From Datura wrightii (taxonomy: Eukaryota > Streptophyta > Magnoliopsida > Solanales > Solanaceae), in assembly GCA_035772735.1 (NCBI GenBank), contig JASDFA010000003.1, forward strand, positions 100,726,501 through 100,790,500: a stretch of DNA of 64,000 bases, in the 5' to 3' direction. The first letter of the stretch is position 1, and each line of letters opens with the position of its first letter. The notes under the pieces are model-generated. The model worked only from the letters and a program-made list of their open reading frames with translations, was not told where the DNA came from and did no database searches. The translations under genes were made by a program, and so were the position numbers. Shown here piece after piece: positions 1 through 10,989 of the stretch.

Positions 1-446
1 CATAATTAAGCCCACTCTTTTTTTTTCTTTTCAAGCACAAGAGTAAAGTTCCAAAAGACTAAGTGTTTCAACCTTTTTCATGCATTTTTGAGTGAATTTT
101 ATAAAGTCTCAATGATACCTAAAATGAAGCACCTAGCATTCATAGGATCCAAGTTCTTGTTCTTCCAAATAAGTAATTTACCCTTAAGATGGTCGTCATC
201 CATCCATCATCGGGCAAAGCCATGACTCAATGACTAAAAAATAAAAACCTAGACTCTCTAATCGGTTCTAAGGGACTATCCACCGAAAAATTACCAAAAA
301 TAAAAATGGGAGGAACCCAAAATAAAATAAAACTAGAAAAAATACTACAAACCAACAAGCATGCATTATAAATCATAAATCCAAGAAAAACTAGGCCTAC
401 CATGCGCAAATTTAGCAATTAAGGAATGCATGGTAATATGAAGTTC
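1..446 (-). mobile_element. 3' noncoding part of element A, cut off by insertion of T
   Basis: Read on the minus strand, this continues 10896 onward once element T and one copy of the ACTTC duplication are removed. It carries the block GATGGATGGATGACGACC (about 188-210), which also stands in the 3' region of B (33928-33956) and N (25363-25392). I see no coding sequence. The 3' LTR of A would lie left of the window. Confidence 0.75.
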
Positions 447-451
447 ACTTC
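447..451. repeat. Target-site duplication of T, left copy (ACTTC)
   Basis: ACTTC stands directly before the TGTCACGC end of the left LTR and again at 10891-10895, directly after the right LTR. A perfect 5-bp duplication is what a Ty3-type integrase leaves. Confidence 0.9.
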
Positions 452-2806
452 TGTCACGCCCCGCCCTGGGGGTATGACTGGAACCTGGTGCCCTAGTAGG
501 ACCTAGACTGCTATCTGGTGAGCTCAAGAACATCTGGTGCCTGGCTGGCTCTAACTCAAATTCCTAGAAACAAAGGGCTATATAACGGCTGTAAACACAG
601 CCTCCGGCCAACAGGCCTATAGCCACCTGTACCTGAAAAATAGCTGACCAGAAACATACTACTGTCAAGGGAACCTATGCGGGCCGACAAGGCCACCATG
701 CTGTCTAGTTCTCTGTAACTCAACAATATCATGCTAAATAATTACGTGACCGGCAAGGTCACCACTACTGACTGGTTATGGCCACACACGGCCAACAGGA
801 ACAGAAATAACAAATAACTATAACAAGCTGCACGGCCTCACACGACCGGCTCGGCTGACCACAGGGAAATATATACAGACTGCAAGCCTCTAGGAATAAC
901 AATAGAAATGATCGGGACAGGGCCCCGACCTACCCGTACTGTACAACAAAAAGAAACGAAATACACCTCTGGAATTCAATCTCCGAATGACAGGAGCTGA
1001 ATACTCAATAGCTGACTGGAATCACGAGGGATCGCCTCCTCGTCTATGAGTACCTGCAGGCAAGTAATGCAGCGCCCCACTGGGCGTCAGTACCACAGGT
1101 ACTGAGCATGTAAAGCGACTGAAATACACAACTGAAAAGAATAACAATAGTAACATGACATATAAGCAGAAAGTAGCTGAGTCTATCTAGCTGAGAAAAA
1201 CTGGGGAGAGTTTATTTATTCTATCACTAAACTGAGCGTATCTGATGCCGTGTCGTCCCACTGTCTACCAGTATCTAATAGAACATACAGGTATACATAT
1301 AAATACACACAATACCTGACCGACCCCCATAAGCCGGAAGGTGCCAACCAACACACAATCTATTTACCCCTACCCAGGTCTAAACCAAACAAAAATAAGT
1401 CACTCCACTCATCTAATAACTATGAGCTCCTCCTACTGGTCCCCTTGGGTACGTAGCTCAGGCCTTGGCCTCTGACAGTAAACTGTGTCTGAGTCCGAAG
1501 ACTCCTGCCTCTGGGCGCAAGTGTACACGGGGTGTGTAATAAAAACTACCCCTGGGTGCAAGCACGCAACAGGGTGATTTTATAAAAATCTGTATCTGAA
1601 ACTGCCCCCAGCCACAGGCGCACACAGAGTGTTCTACCCCTGTAAACAGGGTGGACTGGCTCTGCGCAGAGTAAACTGAACTACCCCTGCAAGCAGGGTG
1701 GTCTGGACTGTATTATCATGGTGGTCGTCCATCATCGTCCTCTAGGCGGACGGCATCGCCCAGCTGGTGGCGGTATCTGAATCTGGTATCGACACAGCTA
1801 TAACCCAGGGGTGGTGGGGATGCTAAAAGGGTGCCCACATGCCACAACAAGTCTCAACAAACAACTAGCACATAGAAATAGCAAGCATGTATAACTGAAA
1901 GGACTATCTGGAATCTAACTTCTTATCCTGATCTGTTTCTATACTGAACTGATTCTTACTAATTATACTGATTCTGCAATCTCTGTTTAACTGTACGGCT
2001 AATCTGTATCCATAATACTATCTGTCTATCAGATCTTTCTTTACTGACTGTTATTATGAAAATCTGTTCCTTTTTATTCTACAACATGCTTGCTAATCAC
2101 ATAGTAGGCTGTACCGAATCTGAACTACTAACTTGCCCTTGGGCACATGCTTTTCTAACTTTCAGACTGAATATGATATCACAACGCAAACTAGGTTTAC
2201 TAAACTTGCACAACACTTAACATTCAACTTCCGGGAATTCTACTACGGAGTTTATTGTACTATACAAAGCTAAAGCTACTAACTTGCCGAAGGAACTAGC
2301 TTTACATACCTTATCCTCGAACTATCCGTCTGTCGGACGAGGCTCGGCCAATACTTCAACTATTTCTCCCAACTACATTCATAAATATGTCAATTGATAC
2401 TAAATATAGCTTTATTCCAAAGAACAACGTCACTTTCGATATAACTATAGTCTAAACTTAGGCTTATCGAAAGACGGTCAAAAACTCGCTATTTTCCAGA
2501 AGTCCAGAAGGGAGAAATACTCATTTCACAACTAGGAACACATAGACACTAGTTTGGAGCAATTCTACTTACCTTAGCTCGGTAGCTCGATGATTCGTCG
2601 GCCGTATTTCACGAAACTAAATCCATAGAAATGCTCTCTGCTGCTAAATACCTCGGTATCTGAGGTTAATTTAGGTTTGAACTGCGTTTGGCAGCGTAAT
2701 CGAATGAAATTATATTACCCTCTTCGTTCTTTTTCCTTTCTCTGGTTTTCTTCTCTGTTTCCTGGAAGTTTTATGATTTAAAACCCAAAATAAACTGAAG
2801 TGGGGC

Positions 2807-2814
2807 TTTATATA
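2807..2814 (-). promoter_or_regulatory. TATA box in the 3' LTR of T
   Basis: The minus strand reads AAGTATATAAAGC just downstream of the GC-rich block. The same box lies at about 10655-10662 in the 5' LTR, where it would drive the element. Confidence 0.6.
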
Positions 2815-2835
2815 CTTGGGTATGGACAAGGCCAA

Positions 2836-2877
2836 CGTGTCACGAAGCCAACGCGGAGGCCTCACCTCCGTGACACG
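2836..2877 (-). promoter_or_regulatory. 42-bp GC-rich quasi-palindrome, copy 1
   Basis: Arms CGTGTCACGAAG and CTCCGTGACACG enclose an AACGCGGAGG centre. The same 42-bp unit recurs at 10685, 18501, 23526, 28087, 31270, 31364 and 35725, in three element families. Confidence 0.75.
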
Positions 2878-3041
2878 CTGCCATCGCGGAGGGGCTCTGC
2901 CTCGGCTCCTCCCGCGATGGTTCGACAGGTTACTCATCCGGTCTTTTCCCGGGCCTTTTCCTAGTACGTATGGCTTCCAAATATGCTTGACAGACGCACG
3001 AATAGGCCATATAGGTGTCGAGAATCCTACGGGGTATAACA

Positions 3042-3074
3042 TTCTCCCCCCTTAAGAACATTCATCCTCGAATG
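3042..3074 (-). promoter_or_regulatory. Polypurine tract and adjacent hairpin of T
   Basis: On the minus strand the sequence before the 3' LTR reads CTTAAGGGGGGAGAA, a typical plus-strand primer site. Upstream of it CATTCGAGGATGAATG (3059-3074) can fold into a small hairpin. A hairpin with the same TTCGAGGA loop occurs before the 3' LTRs of B and N. Confidence 0.7.
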
Positions 3075-3303
3075 TAAACTTCTATCTAGAGGACTTCTCA
3101 ACTTACTACCTAGAAAAATTTCGGTAGAGTTTCCCCTGTAATATGGACTCTAGCAAAAACCTGAAATGCAGAAAAGTCCAACACAGGTACTGCACGCAAT
3201 GCTTCAAGATTCACTGGATAGCTAAACATCAATCTTTCTCACTTATACATATACAACCATAAGGTATTACATAGGTAATAATACGGACATACCTGTCGCC
3301 TGA
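3075..3303. other. 3' untranslated stretch of T
   Basis: This lies between the end of the chromodomain-like tail and the hairpin. I see no coding potential and no other motif. Confidence 0.5.
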
Positions 3304-3590
3304 CTAGGCCTGGAATAGGTGAGGATATCTAGCTTTCATATCTTCTTTAGCTTCCCACGTCATCTCCTCTCGGTTCCTGTTACGCCACAATACCTTGACA
3401 GATGCAATATCCTTAGTTCTCAATCTACGAATCTGCCTGTCTAGGATGGCGACTGGAACCTCTTCATAGGCCAGCTCTTCGGTAACTTGGATATCCTGGA
3501 CTGGGACTGCTCTGGATGGGTCTCCTATGCATTTCCTCAGCATGGACACATGAAAGACGGGATGAACGGATTCTAGCTCTGGAGGCAAGT
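3304..3590 (-). pseudogene. C-terminal, chromodomain-like tail of T polyprotein
   Basis: The frame carries the block after the integrase core found in Tekay/Del elements. It runs from LESVHPVFHVSMLRK, through EEVPVAILDRQIRRLRTKD, to WRNRNREEMTWEAKEDM and RYPHLF at the end. In this clade the tail is thought to read chromatin marks and steer integration. It is out of frame with the integrase core at 3573-4424. The break lies near 3590 and looks like loss of one base in the conserved ELxLPPEL junction. Confidence 0.85.
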
Positions 3591-4424
3591 CAGCTCATAT
3601 GCTACTCGGTCTATCCTCCGATGAATCTGATAAGGCCCAACAAACCTCGGACTAAGCTTACCCTTCTTACCGAATCTCATCACCCCTTTCATCGGAGACA
3701 CTTTCAGAAATACCCAGTCATTCACATTGAACTCGAGGTCTCTGCACCGTACATCTGCATATGATTTCTGGCGACTCTGTGCAGTCAATAGGCGTTCTCT
3801 GATAAGCTTGACTTTCTCTTCTGACTGCTGAACAATGTCTGGCCCAATCATCGTTGATTCCCCTACTTCGAACCAGCCAACCGGCGATCTGCACTTTCGC
3901 CCGTATAGAGCCTCAAAAGGTGCCATCTGAATAGCTGAGTGATAGCTATTATTATAAGCAAATTCTATCAGCGGCAAATGCTCGTCCCAGCTACCACCAA
4001 AGTCTAGCACACACGCTCGCAGCATATCCTCGAGCGTCTGAATAGTGCGCTCAGCCTGTCCGTCTGTCTGAGGGTGGAAAGCTGTGCTCAAATTAATCTG
4101 CATTCCCAGTCCCTTCTGGAATGATTGCCAAAACCTAGCCGTGAACTGCGCTCCTCTGTCTGAAATAATGGATACTGTCACTCCGTGCAATCTAACTATC
4201 TCTCGGATATACAACTCCGCATAATCTTCAGCCGAGAAAGTAGTTCTGACTGGCAGGAAATGAGTTGATTTAGTCAATCTGTCAACTATTACCCATATAG
4301 AGTCATGTCTGTGTCTGGTACGGGGTAATCCTGCCACAAAATCCATATTCACTACTTCCTATTTCCAGAGAGGCACAGCTATGTCCTGAGTTAACCTGCC
4401 TGGTTTCTGATGTTCTGCTTTCAC
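3573..4424 (-). pseudogene. Integrase core of T
   Basis: The catalytic core shows D in MDFVAGLPRT, D in IISDRGAQF and E in DGQAERTIQTLEDM, giving the D,D-35-E triad. The GPYQIHRRIDRVAYEL block follows (GPF/Y module). A TAG at 4359-4361 interrupts the stretch between zinc finger and core where Trp is expected. The triad itself is intact. The frame joins the upstream pol frame and loses phase at about 3590. Confidence 0.88.
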
Positions 4425-5132
4425 CTATTGGCAGTTCGGACACTGGGCTACAAATTCAGCAATTTCCCTTTTCATACCTGGCCACCAGTAGTTCTCTTTG
4501 ATGTCATGGTACATTTTTGTCACCCCAGGGTGAAGGGAATAACGGGCGTAATGTACCTCGTTCATAATCTGCTGGCGGAGGTCTGAAACATTGGGGACAC
4601 ATAAATGATCTTTACAACACAGCACTCCATCCTCTGTTACCCGGAACCCTGGCGCCTTCCCTAGCGGAATATAATCTTTAAGCTGAACTAGGTCAGGATC
4701 CTCAAATTGCCGTTCTTTCACTTCCACAACTAACGATGACACGACAGTGTTCTGAATTACCGCTCTACCGTCCTCTGTTTCTGCTACACAAACGGCTAGG
4801 CTAGCCAACTGATGTATCTCCCTGACTAATTCCCGCTGCTCGGGCTGCAAATAAGCCAAGCTCCCCATGGACTTTCGACTGAGAGCGTCTGCTACAATAT
4901 TAGCTTTTCCCGGGTGGTACAGAATGTTCACATCATAATCTTTTAACAACTCCAACCAGCGACGTTGCCGCAGATTCAGCTCCTTCTGAGTGAAGATATA
5001 CTATAGGCTCTTGTGATCTGTAAAAATATCAACATGGATGCCATACAGGTAGTGTCTCCACATTTTCAAGGCGTGGATCACTGCGGCTAACTCCAGGTCG
5101 TGGGTAGGATAATTCTTCTCGTGTTTCCTCAG
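4425..5132 (-). pseudogene. RNase H and integrase zinc-finger part of T pol
   Basis: This is the same reading frame as the RT. It carries the second half of RNase H (HDLELAAVIHALKMW, then the ADALSR end motif). The integrase zinc finger follows, with H residues in HYARYSLHPG and the CPNC pair. TAG codons at 5133-5135, 5001-5003 and 4425-4427 break it. At each of the three, Gln (CAG) is expected from the family pattern. The region carries no frameshift, so only point changes disabled it. Confidence 0.85.
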
Positions 5133-6215
5133 CTATCTGGAAGCATATGCAATCACCTTACCATGCTGCATCAACACACAACCCAACCCAACGCCTGATG
5201 CGTCGCAATATACTGAATAACCTTCTGTACCTTCCGGCAAGGCTAACACTGGGGCAGAGGTCAATCTATCTTTCAACTCCTGGAAACTCTGCTCGCATGC
5301 CTCTGTCCACTGAAACTTTGCTGCTTTCTGCGTCAGTTTAGTCAGAGGTGCTGCTATGGTAGAGAATCCCTCAACAAACCTCCTGTAATATCCCGCTAAT
5401 CCCAGAAAACTGCGGACCTCGGTCGGAGTGGTAGGCCTGGGCCATGATTTGACTGCTTCTATCTTTTGTGTGTCAACCTGTATACCAGCATCCGACACAA
5501 TATGTCCCAAAAAGGCTACTGAATTAAGCCAGAATTCACACTTAGAGAATTTAGCGTATAACCGGCGGTCCCTGAGGATCTGGAGCACTGTCCGTAAATG
5601 AGTCCGGTGATCTGCTTCAGAGCGAGAGTACACCAGAATATCATCAATAAACACTATTATGAACAAGTCCAGGAAAGGTCTAAAAATACTGTTCATCAGG
5701 TCCATGAATACTGTTGGGGCATTCGTTAGCCCAAAGGACATAACTAGAAATTCAAAGTGTCCATATCGGGTCCTGAACGCCGTTTTGGGAATATCTCTCT
5801 CACGAACTCGAACCTGGTGATATCCGGACTGCAAGTCAATCTTAGAAAAGTATCTGGCTCCCTGTAACTGATCAAATAAATCATCAATCCTGGGAAACGG
5901 GTACTTGTTCTTCACTGTAACTTTGTTTAATTGTCGATAATCTATGCACATACGGAGTGAACCATCTTTATTTCTCACAAATAGAACTGGCGCACCCCAT
6001 GGTGAAGTACTCGGCCTAATAAAACCTTTATCCAACAAGTCTTTCAGCTGGTCCTTTAATTCTCTGAGTTCTGCAGGAGCCATGCGATAAGGAGGAATCG
6101 ATATTGGCTGGGTGCCTGGTAATAAATCAATAGCAAAATCTATTTCCCTTTCTGGGGGAATACCAGGTAACTCATCCGGAAACACATCGGGGAACTCATT
6201 CACCACCGGAACAGA
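5133..6215 (-). pseudogene. Reverse transcriptase part of T pol
   Basis: The frame opens with the NEFPDVFPDELPG linker. It then shows KFSKIDLQSGYHQV-like text (here ARYFSKIDLQSGYHQV), the catalytic FIDDILVYS at about 5635-5660 on the minus strand, and FLGHIVSD. The start of RNase H (CDASGVGLGC) follows. It is in frame with gag-protease across a TAG at 6216-6218. In related elements gag and pol form one long frame, so this TAG is more likely a nonsense mutation of CAG than programmed readthrough. The catalytic residues are all present. Confidence 0.9.
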
Positions 6216-8087
6216 CTAGAGTGTCAGAGATTCTGCTTGGATATCCTGAACTCTGACCAGATGGTAAATACATCCCTTAGATATCAATTTCCTCGCCTGA
6301 AGGTAGGAAATAAACCTACCTCTTGGCGTAGCGGTGCTGCCCTTCCACTCCCGCACTGCTTCTCCTGGAAAGTGGAATCGGACCGTCTTGGTCCAACATT
6401 CAACATTGGCAAAGCACGGCACTAGCCAATCCATACCCATTATGGCATCGAAGTCTATCATTTCTAGCTCGACCAAATCTACTGTGGTTTGACGATCAGC
6501 AACCTCTACTGTACACCCCCGGTAAATTCTGCTAGCCACGATCGAGTCACTGACGAGTGTGGATACCGAAAAAGGCTGCTGTAATAATTCTGGTGCAATA
6601 TTGAACTTACATGCCACAAACGGGGTAACATACGATAGGGTGGATCCTGGATCAATCAGTACATAAACAGGGTATGAGCAGATAATCAATGTACCTGTGA
6701 CCACGTCGGGAGATGCCTCTGAATCCTGCCTCCCGGGTAATGCATAGGTACGGCTGGGGCCTGCACCTGAGCCAGAGGCTCCTGATCTACCGCGGCCCCT
6801 ATTTACTGAACCTGAGGGTCTGTGCCCTGCTGAGGCTGCTGGAACTCGTGGCCCTGCTGATGCTCTATCCAGATCATCCCGGCTATCCTGTCCCCTGGAT
6901 GGACAATCTCTCATTAAATGCCCTTCCTGTCCGCAGTAATAGCACCCTGGAAAGCCTTGCCTGCAGGCTCCAGCATGTAGTCGGTGGCATATAGGACAAG
7001 GGGTAACTGCAAATCTACTCTGTTCTACCCTCCGCTGCTGAGGTAAGGCTACTGTCCGTGAACTGCTACCGGACTCTAATTGACTCCGGCGAACAAACCT
7101 GCCTCTCTGCTGCTGTACCGGAGGTAAAAATCTGGGTGGCCTATCTGAAAACCGTGGTCTTGGCCCCCTAGGGATTTCCCCTCGAATCTCAGCGGGTCTG
7201 CTTCTATGGCGCTGCTCTGAAGTCGCCTGTCTGTCACCCCGCTGTCGCTGTCTCAAGCCCTCAATTGTCTGTGCGAATGCTTGTACCCTGGCTATGTCCA
7301 TATCCTCTCTCAAAGTAGCCGTCATGCACGTCTCTATGTATTCTGGATTTAGGCCCATAATAAAGCGGTGGACTCTGGACGACATGGTGTCCACAAATGC
7401 TGGAGCATAGCGGGCTAAGGAGTCGAACTGTAAAGAATACTCACGAATGCTCCTGGCCCCCTGCTCTAAGTGTAAAAATTGGTCCATCCAAGCCTGTCTG
7501 ACCTCCCGGGGTAAATAGTGGTCCAGGAAGGCCTTTGAGAAACTGGACCAAGTAGGAGGGGCTGCATCTCTTCCCCGAGATCTCTCCCAACTTTCGTACC
7601 ACAAAACAGCAATATCCCTTAACCGGAACACGGCTAAATCAACTGATTTTGATGGGGTTACGTGCATGACTCTAAAGATCCTCTGCATCTGGTCCAAAAA
7701 GTCTTGAGGGTCCTCCGCTGAATCCGACCCTGTAAACTGAGGGGGTCCCAACGCCAAGAATTCTCTGACCCTGGAACTACCAGGCCCACCTAGAGATTCT
7801 GCAGCTGCAGGTGGTACTGGCTGACACTGAGTAGCCAGCATCTGGGTCAACATAACCACCGCACTACGTAGCTCCTGATCAGATGAAGTGGGTGCTGGAG
7901 CTGTGGGAGGCGGTGCTGCCTCAAGTGGTGTCTGGCGAGGCGGAGACTGCTGGGAGGGTCGAGATGACACCTCTGTATCGCTCTCAGACCGGGCTAAATC
8001 TGGCTATAAATGAGGCATTCTACTGGTGCCTTCGCCCGCTGCTGTATCCAATCTCCTGCCTGTAGTTGGGTGCCACTGGTCTGCCAT
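6216..8087 (-). pseudogene. gag and protease of T
   Basis: The most plausible start is ATG at 8087-8085 (MADQWHPTTGRR), 117 bases upstream of the next usable start and in frame with it. A TAG at 8004-8006 separates them. Domains in order are a capsid-type gag (FTGSDSAEDPQDFLDQM to RVQAFAQTIEGL), a basic Arg-rich linker, one CCHC knuckle (CYYCGQEGHLMRDC, about 6909-6950) and a retropepsin. The protease motif is LIDPGSTLSYV (about 6635-6665), with Pro between the catalytic Asp and Gly. The frame ends at TAG 6216-6218, directly before the RT linker. Confidence 0.9.
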
Positions 8088-8286
8088 AGTATCTGTAAAC
8101 AAAGAGGGTGGTAAGTTTCAAAAGAAACAACCCTATACTGTACTGTGCTAGGCACGACTGAGTATGGAAAGAAGGGTAACTGTCCTATTATGCCTCGCAG
8201 CCTCCTGCCTATGGTATGTGGTGCACAACACATCCATAGACAAGACTCTACTCAGCATGGCTTGCAGACTCCCTGGGACACGACCT

Positions 8287-8298
8287 GCTCTGATACCA
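8287..8298 (-). promoter_or_regulatory. Primer-binding site of T (initiator tRNA-Met)
   Basis: The minus strand reads TGGTATCAGAGC, starting a few bases inside the 5' LTR. It is complementary to the 3' end of plant initiator tRNA-Met and fixes the element's orientation. Confidence 0.9.
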
Positions 8299-8302
8299 AG
8301 TT

Positions 8303-10890
8303 TGTCACGCCCCTCCTTGGGGGTATGATTGGCACCAGGTGCCCTAGTAGGACCTAGACTGCTATCTGGTGAGCCCAAGAACATCTGGTGCCTGGCTGGC
8401 TCTAACTCAAATTCCTGGAAACAAAGGGCTATATAACGGTTGTAAACACAGCCTCCGGCCAACAGGCCTATAGCCACCTATACCTAAAAAACAGCTGACC
8501 AGAAACATACTACTGTCAAGGGAACCTATGCGGGCCGACAAAGCCACCATGCTGTCTAGTTCTCTGTAACTCAACAATATCATGCTAAATAATTACGTGA
8601 CCGGCAAGGTCACCACTACTGACTGGTTATGGCCACACACGGCCAACAGGAACAGAAATAACAAATAACTATAACAAGCTGCACGGCCTCACACGACCGG
8701 CTCGGCTGACCACAGGGAAATATATACAGACTGCAAGCCTCTAGGAATAACAATAGAAATGATCGGGACAGGGCCCCAACCTACCCGTACTGTACAACAA
8801 AAGGAAACGAAATACACCTCTGGAATTCAGTCTCCGGATGAAAGGAGCTGAATACTCAATAGCTGACTGGAATCACGAGGGATCGCCTCCTCGTCTATGA
8901 GTACCTGTAGGCAAGTAATGCAGCGCCCCACTGGGCGTCAGTACCACAGGTACTGAGCATGTAAAGCGACTGAAATACACAACTGAAAAGAATAACAACA
9001 GTAACATGACATATAAGCAGAAAGTAGCTGAGTCTATCTAGCTGAGAATAACTGGGGAGAGTTTATTTATTCTAGCACTAAACTGAGCGTACCTGATGTC
9101 GTGTCATCCCACTGTCTACCAGTATCTAATAGCACATACAGGTATACATATAAATACACACAATACCTGACCGACCCCCATAAGCCGGAAGGTGCCAACC
9201 AACACACAATCTATTTACCCCTACCCGGGTCTAAACCAACCAAAAATAAGTCACTCCACTCATCTGATAACTGTGAGCTCCTCCTACCGGTCCCCTTGGG
9301 TACGTAGCTCAGGCCTTGGCCTCTGACAGTAAACTGTGTCTGAGTCCGAAGACTCCTGCCTCTAGGCGCAAGTGTACACGGGGTGTGTAATAAAAACTGC
9401 CCCTGGGTGCAAGCACGCAACAGGGTGATTTTCTAAAAATCTGTATCTGAAACTGCCCCCGGCCACAGGCACACACAGATTGTTCTGCCCCTGTAAACAG
9501 GGTGGACTGGCTCTGCGCAGAGTAAACTGAACTACCCCTGCAAGCAGGGTGGTCTGGACCGTATTATCGTGGTGGTCGGCCATCATCGTCCTCTAGGCGG
9601 ACGGCATCGCCCAGCTGGTGGCAGTATCTGAATCTGGTATCGACACAGCTATAACCCAGGGGCGGTGGGGATGCTAAAAGGGTGCCCACATGCCACAACA
9701 AGTCTCAACAAACAACTAGCACATAGAAATAGCAAGCTTGTATAACTGAAAGGACTATCTTGAATCTGACTTCTTATCCTGATCTGTTTCTATACTGAAC
9801 TGATTCTTACTAATTATACTGATTCTGCAATCTCTGTTTAACTGTATGGCTAATCTGTATCCATAATACTATCTGTCTATCAGATCTTTCTTTTACTGAC
9901 TGTTATTATGAAAATCTGTTCCTTTTTATTCTACAACATGCTTGCTAATCACATAGTAGGCTGTACCGAATCTGAACTACTAACTTGCCCTTGGGCACAT
10001 GCTTTTCTAACTTTCAGACTGAATATGATATCACAACGCAAACTAGGTTTACTGAACTTGCACAACACTTAACATTCAACTTCCGGGAATTCTACTGCGG
10101 AGTTTATTGTACTATACAAGGCTACTACTAACTTGCCGAAGGAACTAGCTTTACATACCTTATCCTCGAACTATCCGTCTGTCGGACGAGGCTCGGCCAA
10201 TACATCAACTATTTCTCCCAACTACATTCATAAATATGTCAATTGATACTAAATATAGCTTTATTCCAAAGAACAACGTCACTTTCAATATAATTATAGT
10301 CTAAACTTAGGCTTATCGAAAGACGGTCAAAAACTCGCTATTTTCCAGAAGTCCAGAAGGGAAAAATACTCATTTCGCAGCTAGGAACACATAGACACTA
10401 GTTTGGAGCAATTCTACTTACCTTAGCTCGGTAGCTCGACGATTCGTCGGCCGTATTTCACGAAACTAAATCCGTAGAAATGCTCTTTGCTGCTAAATAC
10501 CTCGGTATCTGAGGTTAATTTAGGTTTGAACTACGTTTGGCAGCGTAATCGGACTAAATTATATTACCCTCTTCGTTCTTTTTCCTTTCTCTGGTTTTCC
10601 TCTCTGTTTCCTGGAAGGTTTATGATTTAAAACCCAAAATAAACCGAAGTGGGGCTTTATATACTTGGGCCTGGACAAGGCCAACATGTCACGGAGCCAA
10701 CGCGGAGGCCTCACCTCTGTGACACGCTGCCATCGCAGAGGTGCTCTGCCTCGGCTCCTCCCGTGATGGTTCGACAGGTTACTCATCCGGTCTTTTCCCG
10801 GGCCTTTCCCTAGTACGTATGGCTTCCAAATATGCTTGACAGACGCACGAATAGGCCATCTAGGTGCCGAGAATCCTACGGGGTATAACA
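8303..10890 (-). repeat. 5' LTR of T (2588 bp)
   Basis: It pairs with 452-3041, including the GC-rich 42-bp block (10685-10726) and the TATA box (about 10655-10662). Small ORFs inside it occur in both LTRs and have no family features, so I treat them as noncoding. Confidence 0.93.
10685..10726 (-). promoter_or_regulatory. 42-bp GC-rich quasi-palindrome, copy 2
   Basis: This is the T 5' LTR copy. It differs from copy 1 at a few positions, mainly C/T and G/A. Confidence 0.75.
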
Positions 10891-10895
10891 ACTTC
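10891..10895. repeat. Target-site duplication of T, right copy (ACTTC)
   Basis: Identical to 447-451. Element A resumes directly after it. Confidence 0.9.
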
Positions 10896-10989
10896 ACCCA
10901 CCCTACACTTAATTAGTCATACTATCCCAGTGCTAAAACAAATAAGCATAAAGTAACAGAGTGAAAGAATAACTCCCTGGGCCTCTACT

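Larger units (their letters stand above)
452..3041 (-). repeat. 3' LTR of T (2590 bp)
   Basis: It begins TGTCACGCCC and ends GGGGTATAACA on the plus strand. It matches 8303-10890 over its whole length with small indels and scattered substitutions. In the element's own sense it starts TGTTATACCC. A GC-rich 42-bp quasi-palindrome (2836-2877) stands about 22 bp upstream of a TATA box. Confidence 0.93.
452..10890 (-). mobile_element. Complete Tekay/Del-type Ty3 chromovirus copy (element T)
   Basis: Two long LTRs (452-3041 and 8303-10890) enclose a primer site for initiator tRNA-Met, a gag-protease-RT-RNase H-integrase frame, a chromodomain-like tail and a polypurine tract, all on the minus strand. 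LTR ends are TG and CA, and a perfect ACTTC duplication flanks the copy. The LTRs differ by scattered, mostly transition changes, so the insertion is not very recent but still recognisable end to end. The coding frame is closed by six TAG codons and one frameshift, so this copy cannot make its own proteins. The Tekay assignment rests on the C-terminal tail (VAILDRQIRRLRTKDIASVK region) and the domain order. It interrupts element A. Confidence 0.93.

Noticed and set aside
6216..6218. Programmed readthrough of TAG between gag-protease and RT in T
   Set aside because: Five further TAG codons lie in the same frame at unrelated places, so mutation is the simpler reading.
3304..8087. An altered genetic code with TAG as Gln
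   Set aside because: The MYB gene and other coding pieces need the standard code, and one TAG stands for Trp.
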